Shown here piece after piece: positions 38,940 to 48,328 of a DNA stretch of 64,000 nucleotides. Source of the stretch: Tritrichomonas musculus (taxonomy: Eukaryota; Parabasalia; Tritrichomonadida; Tritrichomonadidae); contig JAPFFF010000055.1 of the NCBI GenBank assembly GCA_039105265.1, positions 868,001-932,000 of the forward strand. Reading direction: 5' to 3'. The notes under the pieces are model-generated. The model searched no databases and was not told where the DNA came from. It saw nothing but the letters and a program-made list of their open reading frames with translations. A program made the translations under genes and the position numbers. Every line of letters starts with the position of its first letter. Position 1 is the stretch's first letter.

Positions 38940-40790
38940 TTAGTTTAGTTTATTCCAATTCACAGGGAAAGTAATTATTACATTTGGTGAACCTTTGAAA
39001 GTATCAATGTTGAATGACTTCAACATGGAATTTTCTGGGATTTCAAACAATTTAAGATTCTTACAGTATGAGAATGCAAATTGGTCGATCTGCCAAACAT
39101 TTTGGTGAATTGCTATGCTACTGATTCCGGTTGCGCCAAAGGCAAATTTTGAAATAGAAGTTTTTTTTGAATTATCTTTGAATTCCACTTTTTCAAGCCT
39201 AGTGCACTGATAGAAGGCGTATTCGCCAACATTTGTCACGCTTGAAGGGAACAAAATAATTGAAAGTGATGAATTTGAGAAAGAGTGCTTTCCAAGAGAA
39301 ATCAATTTTGAATCATCAGAAAATTCCACTTTTTGAATGCGATGACAAAAAATGAATGCATAAGGTGAAATTTCTTTAATATAAGAGGGAACCGATACCA
39401 CTTTGATGTCTCGCCGCGCTAAAAATAAAACATCAAAGGTGTCACTTTTTATGTCACTTTTTCCAAGAATGAGATTTCCTTTATAACATGAAAAGTTCTT
39501 TTCTTTACATTCTGCCACTTTTATATCGTTCAACTGAGATGTCAATGAGAAGCAGCCTTCCCCAATTTTTTCAACTCCAGAAGGAATTGTGATACTTTTT
39601 ATCGACGAGTTACAAAAAGCTTCTTTTTCAATTAAATTCAATTCAGAATTCTCCGAAAAGTCCACTTTTGTGAGGTTGTGGCAGTAAAAAAATGCGCAAG
39701 CTCTGATCTCCTTCACACGTGATGGAACCGTGATTTCTTCAATTACCGATTCAGCAAACGCGTAATTGTCAATTATCTTCAATTGTGAGTCCTTTGAAAA
39801 TTGAATGGTACTCAATTTGCTACAGCAATAGAAAGCATTTTCTCCAATCAGTTTCACGTTCCTCGGAATTGCAATGTTCTTAATTGAAGTGTAAGAAAAA
39901 GTTGATTCTTTAATTGAATTCAATTGAGAGTCTTCAGAAAATTCCACTTTTTCTAATGATTCACAAAAATTGAAAGCAAAGATGCCAATTTCTTTCACAC
40001 TGGAAGGGATAGAAATTTCCTCAATCGAAGATTCAGCGAACGCGTTGTCACAGATGACTTGTAGTTCTGAATTTGAATGAAAATTAACGGATTTTATTTC
40101 GCCATTGAAGTGGAACGCTTTCTCACTGATGCTTTTCACAACGTACTCACTATTGTCCCACTCAATTGAACGAGGAATGAAAATGTTGCCTTTTGCTTCT
40201 TTGCTACGAGCTACAGCTGCTGTTCTGTCTTGCTGATTGATGATAAAAGTGACACCGTTTTGCACAATTTTTTTTCGCGTTAAAATGTCGACTTTTTGAA
40301 CATTTTCAGCTTGGCATGCTTTGAAAAGATTGATTTTGCTTTTCAAAAATTGGGTTTTGTCGTTTAATCCTCCATTTGTGAATATGAAATGAAGGATTTG
40401 TCGATTATTTTTAACTTTTTCATTAAGTTTGTTTCTTTTTTGATGAATTCGGCTTTGTAACTCGGTGTTGCGGATGATTAAAGAAGAAATTTCTCTTTGC
40501 GGAATATGTTTTTTGTATATTTGAATTAGGTTTTTCATTATATCAAATTCTTGGCTGAGAAGATCAAATTCAGAAATATTTTTTTCGCAAAAACTTGGGA
40601 GAATACCTTTTAATAAATATGAAACAAATGCTTGAAATATGTTTTCATGAACATTTGATTTCACTTCGTATTGTCTATTATTAATTAATATTTCCAAGAT
40701 AATTGAATCAATATCAGTTAATAAACCAAAATTATTAGGGATTGTAAAAGTCCTATTCTTTAAAATTAATTTAAAATCATATTCTTCCAT
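38940..40790 (-). CDS. BspA-like LRR protein with N-terminal helical module (616 aa)
   Basis: Residues 1-120 form a module also present in the LRR gene at 48329: a short beta start (FKLILKNRTFTIPN), then FQAFVSYLLKGILPSFCEKN and SEFDLLSQEFDIMKNLIQIY. A charged helical linker follows. From about residue 190 come LRR units of 23 residues of Treponema/BspA type (for example SVKEIGIFAFNFCESLEKVE), alternating with units ending FSEDSQLNSI. There is no signal peptide or membrane helix, so this member looks intracellular. BspA-like families in trichomonads are large and many are surface proteins; the soluble ones have no firm role. It is divergent from the DUF3447-ankyrin gene, with 270 bases shared upstream. 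Confidence 0.85.
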   Translation of the reverse strand: MEEYDFKLILKNRTFTIPNNFGLLTDIDSIILEILINNRQYEVKSNVHENIFQAFVSYLLKGILPSFCEKNISEFDLLSQEFDIMKNLIQIYKKHIPQREISSLIIRNTELQSRIHQKRNKLNEKVKNNRQILHFIFTNGGLNDKTQFLKSKINLFKACQAENVQKVDILTRKKIVQNGVTFIINQQDRTAAVARSKEAKGNIFIPRSIEWDNSEYVVKSISEKAFHFNGEIKSVNFHSNSELQVICDNAFAESSIEEISIPSSVKEIGIFAFNFCESLEKVEFSEDSQLNSIKESTFSYTSIKNIAIPRNVKLIGENAFYCCSKLSTIQFSKDSQLKIIDNYAFAESVIEEITVPSRVKEIRACAFFYCHNLTKVDFSENSELNLIEKEAFCNSSIKSITIPSGVEKIGEGCFSLTSQLNDIKVAECKEKNFSCYKGNLILGKSDIKSDTFDVLFLARRDIKVVSVPSYIKEISPYAFIFCHRIQKVEFSDDSKLISLGKHSFSNSSLSIILFPSSVTNVGEYAFYQCTRLEKVEFKDNSKKTSISKFAFGATGISSIAIHQNVWQIDQFAFSYCKNLKLFEIPENSMLKSFNIDTFKGSPNVIITFPVNWNKLN

Positions 40791-41060
40791 ATTCTAAGAG
40801 GCAATAAGGACTTTTTTTAAAAAATAAAAAATAACAAATTTTTGACCTTTTTGTATTGAATTAAATATTTTATTTTTTCTATAAAAAATTTGAATGATTT
40901 GCTCATTCAAATACAAATATCTTAAAATAAAATGAGTATTATTTGATTTTAATTTTATTATTGGTTAAAAAAAAGAAATTAATTTTTTCTTAACAAATGA
41001 AAAATATAACCATATTATTTTATTGTTTGAAACTTTTTGAATTAAATAAAATAAAATAAA
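40791..41060. promoter_or_regulatory. Divergent promoter region of LRR and DUF3447-ankyrin genes
   Basis: 270 bases of A+T-rich sequence between two divergent start codons. It must hold both promoters. A TAAAATAAAATAAAATG run precedes the right gene. No clear TCA-type initiator close to either ATG is visible. Confidence 0.4.
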
Positions 41061-42311
41061 ATGACGCTCCCTGAATATTTAGACAAAAAGAAAAATATCC
41101 AAAAAGATATTCTTGACTATTTAGATGAAGGGAATGAAGAATCCTACAACAATTTAATTAAATTGCTAGATGAACTAAAATTTGATGAAAATAAAAACGA
41201 ACTCAAATCAATTCTTCAATTAATAAATGCAATATCCGCAAATCATCACAGGTCAACTGATTTTTTCGACAAAATTGAGAAAATTCTATCTAATTATAAA
41301 TCAATCATCAAACAAACCTTATCAAACGCCGAGGTTTTTAATATTTTTTGTAGAAACAAAAGAATTCTTCTTTTCTTACTTCAAGAAGACTTAATCACTG
41401 TCGATAACCTCCTCCAATTGACGGACGATTACATTGTCTATTTTTATCCTGAAATTCAAAAGAAAATCGACTGGAGTCGAAAACGCAAGATACAAAGCGG
41501 TTACAACAAAACAATAAATAAATTAAAACCAGAAGAATTCAATGAAAAACGCAAAATTGGCGAAAATGATTCATACGTCTGTACTTTAATTCGAAACGAT
41601 TTGATTGATGAATTTGTATCATATGTTCACAAAACAAACCTACCACTTTCGAGTCAAATAACACCATCAATCTTTGAAACGAATGCTTTTTTGCTAAACA
41701 ATCATTCTCATCTATTTTTTGTTGAAGAAGTTCCTTCATTAATTGAATATGCAGCATTTTTTGGATCCATTCAAATTTTTCAATATTTGAGAATAAACAA
41801 TGTCAAATTGAAGCCATCATTGTGGATTTATGCAATCCATTCAAACAACGCAGAATTGATTCATATGCTCGAAGAATATCGTGTTTTCCCTGTGGAAACT
41901 ATGTTTCCAACACAACAGAATTATTATTATCGTCACAAAGATGATGAAAATAACGAAAATAATTTCAAATCTGTTTGGGAAGCAAATTCATTCAAAACAA
42001 CAATGATTGAAGCAATTAAATGTCATCATAATAACATTTATGAATACATTATGAATCAAACTTCCACCGAGCAGAAAAAAGATTTCCTTTTCTTTGTCAA
42101 CAGAATTGAAAAGGATAACACTGATACTGACGTTTTGTTTTCAAAATTCCAATATTTTAATTATTTGTGTTTTCCTGAAGACATAAGCAATGATTTATTA
42201 TTCTTTTACGCATGCAAATATGATTACGCATCACTTGTTAAATTTATCTTGGAAAAAACAGATGTTGATATTAATGTTTCAGTAATTTTAATAATTGTTT
42301 TTTGCTTATGA
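41061..42311 (+). CDS. DUF3447-type ankyrin protein, first segment (416 aa)
   Basis: The ORF has the layout of the large trichomonad DUF3447 family. A helical N-terminus (DKKKNIQKDILDYLDEGNEE) is followed by a conserved word KRKIGENDSYVCTLIRNDLI, IFETNAFL, then LIEYAAFFGSIQIFQYLRIN and LWIYAIHSNNAELIHMLEEY ankyrin-like units. It ends FYACKYDYASLVKFILEKTD VDINVS and then stops after a few unrelated codons. The stop comes in the middle of the ankyrin series, at the same repeat position as in the related genes at 45137 and 59378. In-frame ankyrin and LRR sequence resumes downstream at 42570 and 43204, so this is probably the 5' part of a larger split gene. Confidence 0.8.
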   Translation: MTLPEYLDKKKNIQKDILDYLDEGNEESYNNLIKLLDELKFDENKNELKSILQLINAISANHHRSTDFFDKIEKILSNYKSIIKQTLSNAEVFNIFCRNKRILLFLLQEDLITVDNLLQLTDDYIVYFYPEIQKKIDWSRKRKIQSGYNKTINKLKPEEFNEKRKIGENDSYVCTLIRNDLIDEFVSYVHKTNLPLSSQITPSIFETNAFLLNNHSHLFFVEEVPSLIEYAAFFGSIQIFQYLRINNVKLKPSLWIYAIHSNNAELIHMLEEYRVFPVETMFPTQQNYYYRHKDDENNENNFKSVWEANSFKTTMIEAIKCHHNNIYEYIMNQTSTEQKKDFLFFVNRIEKDNTDTDVLFSKFQYFNYLCFPEDISNDLLFFYACKYDYASLVKFILEKTDVDINVSVILIIVFCL

Positions 42312-42569
42312 GATTCTAATGCAAATTATTTTTGAATTCAATTTTAGTAATCAAAAATTTAAATGATATTTCGACAAATATTTATTCATTGCATTTCAAA
42401 TTATTATTTTTTTGCTAATTTCGTTTCATTTTAAATTAGAAAAAAAATAAAGTTTGAAAGATTTTAATTTCAAATGAAATTTTGGGTTTCATTTTCAATA
42501 GAATTTTTATTGATATTTTTAATTTCATTTGAATGTAATCTTTTGTAAATAAAGTTTTAACAAATAGTA

Positions 42570-42674
42570 TTTTATGGAACTGGTTTAAATAAAGCTATTG
42601 ATCAGAAAAATATGGATATTATAAAAATTCTTTTAGAGAATCCCAATATTGATGTTAATAAAGAATCAACAATT
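42570..42674 (+). other. Isolated ankyrin-repeat segment of the split gene
   Basis: A short open stretch reads FYGTGLNKAIDQKNMDIIKI LLENPNIDVNKES, one ankyrin repeat of the same family, between two non-coding spacers. It lies in the right order between the DUF3447 part and the ankyrin plus LRR part. It may be an exon, or a relic. Confidence 0.55.
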
Positions 42675-43203
42675 ATATTTTTAAAACTTCATATAGTTTT
42701 AAAATCTACCATGTCTTATTTGATTTCAATTTTCCTGATTTAAATACAGTTTTACATCATTATTGCATTTTATTGGGTTTCAAAATATTCTTTTTTTCAT
42801 GAAATTTAAAATGTTTAATTTGTATTATATTTTTATAAATAAAAATATTTCATGAAATTTCAAATTGATTTTGTTCTAATGACATCTCAAAATCAATTTT
42901 TCTGATCACATTTATAATTGATTTATGTTAATACAGTTTTAAAAACAATATTTTTTTGTAATATGGTTTCGAAGCATTTTAATTTTTCATAGAATTTCAT
43001 AAATCTTTGAATTTCATAGTATTTCAAAAAATATGTTTATTTTTAATCGAATTTCAAATAATGTTTTTTTTTAAATAGTGTTCAATAACCAAAATAATTT
43101 AAATGAAATTTCAAATACTCTTTTATTCATACAAAAATTTATACAATGTAATTAATGAAGTTTTTTTTACTCAAAATATTTATGTAGTTTTTAATTAACA
43201 TAA

Positions 43204-44637
43204 TTTTATGAAACACCATTACATTTTGCAATTGAAACTAGAGATGAAGAAATAATAAAACTTTTGTTAAATCATAAAAATCTCAAATTTGGTAAAAGTG
43301 TTCTTGCACATTGCTCATTGGATACTATTGAAATACCTCCATCTATATCAGTAATTGGACCGAATGCATTTGAAGATTCTTCGTTAAAAAGCATAACATT
43401 TCCACCGACAGTAACAACAATCGAAGATAATGCATTCAAAGGATGTGAATATCTCGAAAGCGTTGTCATTCCTGAGACAATCACAACAATTGGCGAAAAT
43501 GTTTTTCAAGGATGCAAAAGACTCATAAAAGTCACACTTCCTAAGACATTAAAAACGATCAGTGCAGGTTTCTTATGCGGATGCACTTCGATTGTAAATG
43601 TAACAATTCCTCCATCAGTTACATCAATTCAAAATCGAGCATTTGCAAATTGTAAATCTTTACAAGGTATCAAACTTCCACCTTCAGTTACAACCCTTGG
43701 TGACAATGTCTTTTATGGATGTACTTTTGCTAAGTATTCAATTCCATCATCAATTGTTTCCATTGGAAAAGAGTGCTTCTCTGAATGCACGTTTTTGACC
43801 AAAATAGAAATACCAACGTCATTGACAACCATTTCAAATTCACTTTTGAAAAGATGCTCTGCACTTGCACAAGTCACAATTCCTTCATCAATAACAACAA
43901 TTGATGACTATGCATTCAGTGGATTGACTTTGCTAACTAAAATTGTGATTCCTTCGTCTGTGAAAGCAATAAATAGCAACGTTTTCTACAATTGCACTGC
44001 TCTTGAAGATGTTTCATTACCAACGTCATTAACGTCAATTGGATCATCTATTTTCAGCAATTGCACGGCGATAAAAAGCATCACAATTCCTCAGTCAGTG
44101 AATTCAATTGGAGGTTATGCTTTCAATAAATGTACATCGTTAAATAACATTGATCTTCAGGCACAAATAACTGTAATTAAATGCAGTACTTTCCTCGGAT
44201 GCACAGCTCTCAAAAATGTTAAGATTCCTTCGTCTGTTACAACAATCGAAGATAACGCTTTCGACGGATGCACTGCCCTCGATGATGTCGTCATTCCTCA
44301 ATCAGTGACAAAAATAGGAAACGCCATTTTCCAGAATTGTAAGGCTCTGAAAAAGATAACTCTGCCATCGGCGTTGGAATCAACCGGATACAACGTGTTC
44401 TATGGATGCATCGCCCTCCAGAAAGTGGAGATTCCGTCTTCTTTAATCGAGATTAGTGTTGGCTTTTGCAGAAATTGCACATCATTGACTGAAGTTTCTT
44501 TGCCTCCTTCAATGACTTCTATTAAAGATTACGCCTTTGCTGGATGCACATCGCTTAAAAAAATCTCCGTTCCATCAAGTTTGACTGATATTTCTAAATC
44601 GGCTTTTCCGCAAGAAACACAAATTAACAAAGTTTAA
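43204..44637 (+). CDS. Ankyrin repeat joined to BspA-like LRR domain (second large segment)
   Basis: The frame opens at 43204 with an ankyrin repeat (TPLHFAIETRDEEIIKLLLN) and passes directly into about 18 BspA-type LRR units of 23 residues (for example SVTSIQNRAFANCKSLQGIK). It ends QETQINKV. There is no ATG at the start, so it is not an independent gene as it stands; it fits as the 3' part of the DUF3447 gene upstream. A minus-strand locus at 58197-56992 has the same ankyrin-to-LRR join, showing that this fusion is a real architecture. Repeat spacing is regular, and the high Cys content (about one per unit) is normal for this family. Confidence 0.75.
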   Translation, partial: FYETPLHFAIETRDEEIIKLLLNHKNLKFGKSVLAHCSLDTIEIPPSISVIGPNAFEDSSLKSITFPPTVTTIEDNAFKGCEYLESVVIPETITTIGENVFQGCKRLIKVTLPKTLKTISAGFLCGCTSIVNVTIPPSVTSIQNRAFANCKSLQGIKLPPSVTTLGDNVFYGCTFAKYSIPSSIVSIGKECFSECTFLTKIEIPTSLTTISNSLLKRCSALAQVTIPSSITTIDDYAFSGLTLLTKIVIPSSVKAINSNVFYNCTALEDVSLPTSLTSIGSSIFSNCTAIKSITIPQSVNSIGGYAFNKCTSLNNIDLQAQITVIKCSTFLGCTALKNVKIPSSVTTIEDNAFDGCTALDDVVIPQSVTKIGNAIFQNCKALKKITLPSALESTGYNVFYGCIALQKVEIPSSLIEISVGFCRNCTSLTEVSLPPSMTSIKDYAFAGCTSLKKISVPSSLTDISKSAFPQETQINKV

Positions 44638-45136
44638 AAGTAAAGTTTTAATTTTTTGAAGTATATGATTATTTTTTTCTACTTGTATATATATGGACAA
44701 ATAATGCTACTTTTTCTCTATATTTAAAATATAAAAATGATTCATGATTTTTTTTCGGAAAGCTAATTATTCTATAGCTTGACAATATTTGAATAAAAGA
44801 TTTTTGATTTCATTATGATAAAAGTAATTTGATTTATAAATCAATGCCATTTTCCAAAACTATAATAAATATGCTCTTTGGTTTCATCATATTTTTTAAT
44901 ATTGTTCCTGAATGAAAACAAAATGAGTTAAATATGTTAATAAGAAAATTAATCAGATGGTAAATAATTATTTTCAAGAAACAGTCATCAACTATTTGTC
45001 TTTTTCTAATGTGTTCAAAAAAGAATAATTGAAAACACAAATTCAATGAGATTTCACAACCAAATTGAATAAACTTTCAATTATTTGATTAACCTCATAC
45101 AATTTCCCATAAATAATTGAAAGTATATTTATAATA
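44638..45136. other. Intergenic DNA, no gene seen
   Basis: About 500 bases of A+T-rich sequence between two plus-strand genes. Only chance frames are seen. The promoter of the next gene should be at its right end. Confidence 0.55.
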
Positions 45137-46324
45137 ATGTGCTTCAGTATAATTGTTGAAAAAATGAAAGAGATTCAAAATATTCTTCTGGATTATCTTG
45201 ATAATGAGTCAGAATCCAAAGAGGAATTAGAACATTTCATTAAGATTTTAAAAGATCAAAATATTGTTGATGATAAACATGATTTTAAATTATTACTACA
45301 ATTGTTAATCAAAATTGTGAATAATCACCAACGAATTCGCAATTTTATTTCTAAAACTGAGCAAATTTTAGAATATTTCAAAAAAGATATTCAAAAATAT
45401 TTCACAAATTCAGAAATCTTCGACATTTTTGGAAATAACAAAATAATCCTTCTATTTTTAATTGAAGAAAATGTGTTTACAATTGATGAACATATTGTTT
45501 CACAAATACCAAACAAAAGATATGCTAGAAAAGATTATATTGAATACTTTGGGCCAGAAATCAGACCGTTTATCACAAAAGAATTCATTAAAAAATACTG
45601 GTATAGAAATATATTTTTGGGTAAAGATGATCTTTTCGAACGAATAAAAAATGAAGTTGATGGAGATTTCTATGAGAAAAGAAGAGAAGGAGAAAATGAT
45701 GATTATTTGTGTCAATTGATTCGATTTAACAAAATAAAAGAATTTGTGATATTTGTCGAGCAAACAAATTTATCTCTTGAAAGTAAAATAAAAAATTCAA
45801 TCTTTGAAACAAATCAACTTCTGGCTTTTAATGACGACATCAGTCTGATTGAATATGCGTCATTTTATGGTTCAAATGACATCATCAAATACATGCAAAT
45901 GAAAGGAGTTGAACTGAGATCATCGATGTGGATTTATGCGATTCACAGCAGGAATGCAGAACTGATCAAATATCTTGAAGACAATCAAGTTTCACCGCCA
46001 TATTGTAATTATGAAACAATTCTTAATGGATATGAAAGAATTCTTAATGAATCGATTAAATGTCATCACAACGAAATTTCGAACTATATTATTGACAATT
46101 TGATCAAAAAAGAAGATCTGCAAGATAAAATTGAAAATAAATATGAATATAATCTTTATCGATTTGCATTTGAATATTCTAACTATTGCTTTTTCCCAGA
46201 AAACATGAAACACAAAAACGTGTTTTTTTATTTATGTGAATTTGATTATTACACTCTTGTGAGACTTTATTTATCAGAAGTATCCATTGATATAAATGCC
46301 AAAGTTAAACCATCAATACTTTAA
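45137..46324 (+). CDS. DUF3447-type ankyrin protein, first segment (395 aa)
   Basis: Same family as the ORF at 41061. The tenth codon is also ATG (MKEIQNILLDYLDNE) and matches relatives better, so it may be the true start. Family words include SEIFDIFGNNKIILLFLIEE, EKRREGENDDYLCQLIRFNK, SIFETNQLLAF, LIEYASFYGSNDIIKYMQMK and MWIYAIHSRNAELIKYLEDN. The frame ends SIDINAKVKPSIL, again in the middle of the ankyrin series. Seven further ankyrin segments follow at 46425-47720, which makes this the first part of a longer split gene. Function is unknown; a protein-binding scaffold is likely. Confidence 0.8.
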   Translation: MCFSIIVEKMKEIQNILLDYLDNESESKEELEHFIKILKDQNIVDDKHDFKLLLQLLIKIVNNHQRIRNFISKTEQILEYFKKDIQKYFTNSEIFDIFGNNKIILLFLIEENVFTIDEHIVSQIPNKRYARKDYIEYFGPEIRPFITKEFIKKYWYRNIFLGKDDLFERIKNEVDGDFYEKRREGENDDYLCQLIRFNKIKEFVIFVEQTNLSLESKIKNSIFETNQLLAFNDDISLIEYASFYGSNDIIKYMQMKGVELRSSMWIYAIHSRNAELIKYLEDNQVSPPYCNYETILNGYERILNESIKCHHNEISNYIIDNLIKKEDLQDKIENKYEYNLYRFAFEYSNYCFFPENMKHKNVFFYLCEFDYYTLVRLYLSEVSIDINAKVKPSIL

Positions 46325-46424
46325 ATAACATTTTTAATTTTAAAACAGTAATGAAATTCAAAATCAAACTTTTTTCATAATATTGAAATTTGGGATGATT
46401 TATGGAATTTATAAATCAACAATT

Positions 46425-47720
46425 AATGATACAGCATTGATTTATGCTGCAGAAAAAGGTCATAAAGAAATTGTTGAAATATTATTAAAACAAGAAGGCA
46501 TTGATGTCAATATCAGAGGCATATCAAATCATAAATATTCATGATATTCAAATCTAATTTTATTCATTCAATTGAAAGTTTTGTATATTTTATGGGATTT
46601 TTATTCAAACATTTAATTTCACAGCTTTGATTTGGTCTGCAGCAAAGGATTATATAGAAATTGTAAATTTATTATTAAAACAAGAAGGAATCAATGTCAA
46701 CATCTATAATATTTTTAAATTAAAAATTTTCACAGAATTCATATCTGCCTTTTTTATTTTGTTGAAAATGTGAATAATTTATAGAATTCAACTTGAACAT
46801 TTGAATTGCACTGCTTTAATTCGCGCTGTTCAAGAATGGAATCTAGAAATTGTTGAATTATTATTAAGACAGAAAAATATTAATATCAACTGGGAAGATA
46901 TTTGAAATACAAAACATTCATGATATTTAAAATAACTTTTTGTTTTCATCAAATTTAAGTTTTTAAGTCATTTATCAAATTTAAACAGACAATTTAGTAG
47001 GACTTCGTTATTTTGGGCTGTATATATTAACAATATTGAAATAGTTCAATTATTATTGGCTCAGAAAGGAATCGAAATCATTATAAAAAACATTTAATCA
47101 TAAAAAAGCATTCATAGTATTTAAATCTAAATTTTTTTAATGAAATTCAAAAAAAAAAAAAAAAGAATCATTTATAAAATTCAACTCAAATTATTTAATG
47201 AAGATCCCATAATGCTTGCTATAAGGAAAGGCCATACAGAAATTTTTAGATTATTTTTAACACATAAATGTTTTGATATCAATTATGATTTCATTTGAAA
47301 TATATAAAATATTCATGATATTCTAATTTAACATTTTGAATTGGATTACAAATTTATGATGATTCATGGGATTTAACTCGATTATTTAATATGACTGCTT
47401 TGATTATTGCTACATTATTTGGTCAAACAGAAATTGTTGAATTATTGTTAGAACAAGAAGGTATTGATATCAACATAAAAGACATTTGAAATCAAGAATA
47501 TTTATAAAATTCAAATCTAACTTTTTGTTCATAATATTGAGATTTTGAATTATTTATAGAATTTTGGAAATAAAATATTCACAAAACTGCCATTGACTAT
47601 GCAAAAGGAAAAAACCGTACAGATATTGTTTTCCTTCTATTTAAGGCAAAGAAGAATCAAACAAAAAAGGAAAAGATAAGATATATCCCAAAAAAAAGAA
47701 GATTTATTAATAAGAAGTAA
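46425..47720 (+). other. Seven ankyrin segments separated by ~90-bp spacers
   Basis: Ankyrin segments lie near 46425-46520, 46612-46715, 46797-46904, 46990-47097, 47192-47297, 47383-47488 and 47570-47720. Each is uninterrupted (for example TALIYAAEKGHKEIVEILLK and TALIIATLFGQTEIVELLLE). The threonine of the TAL word recurs every 189-201 bases. Each segment ends at an NIKDI-like word followed by a stop in the spacer. The spacers resemble each other (CATTTGAAATC, TTCATGATATTCAAATCTAA, TTTATGGAATT). The last segment runs into a basic tail (KKNQTKKEKIRYIPKKRR) and a natural TAA. No canonical trichomonad splice sites are seen at the joins. It could be unusual introns or a decayed array. Confidence 0.7.
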
Positions 47721-48328
47721 AAATTTTTACCGACAAAAATTTGTCAATTGAATAAAAAAAAATTCTGCATATACCACAGATTTTTCAGTGAAATAAACTT
47801 CAATATTCTATATATATTTATGCATATTTGTATGCAAATGTAAATAATTCAATTTATAATATTATCTCACTTATCTATAGAAAGTTATATGAAGAGTTGT
47901 TTGATAATGATTATTAAACTATTAAAAAAAGTTTGTATTTTTATATAATATTAAATGAAATTTAAATTTTTAATTTAATATATGTGCAGGCATTGATTAA
48001 AGTCTTTTGAGGTTGAATTTGTTTTTGAATGTGAAATGAGAGATTTGATTAAATTGAGTTTGTGACAACTTTTGTATCTCGATTTTGAGTCATTATTATT
48101 TATAAATTTTTATGTAGCTACATAAAAGTTTGTTTTCTTTTGAATTAGAATCAAGCGATATTATTATATTGACCAAAATAATTAAAAATTATCAAATTGA
48201 TATGTTTAAAATATTTGATCAAATAAGATAAATAACTCTTGGTTTTTCTCAGAAATTGACTTGCACAAATTTTCATTCAATTTTCAGTTTTTCTAAACAT
48301 TTATTTCTTCATTTCGTTATCTTACAAA
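47721..48328. other. Intergenic DNA upstream of LRR gene
   Basis: About 600 bases of A+T-rich sequence with no supported gene. A sequence CTACATAAAAG repeats the local word ATGTAGCTACATAA near 48111, a short palindrome. The right end holds a TCATTT motif close to the next ATG. Confidence 0.5.
48309..48314 (+). promoter_or_regulatory. Candidate initiator TCATTT
   Basis: TCATTT, with its A at 48311, lies 18 bases before the ATG at 48329. It matches the TCA(+1)Y(T/A) initiator known from Trichomonas promoters, and the distance is within the usual range. Confidence 0.45.

Noticed and set aside
46425-47720. Canonical trichomonad introns between the ankyrin segments
   Set aside because: GTATGT-type 5' sites and ACTAACACACAG-type 3' sites were not found, and the AG at the right ends is not conserved among spacers. 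Only the unusual-spacer observation is kept.
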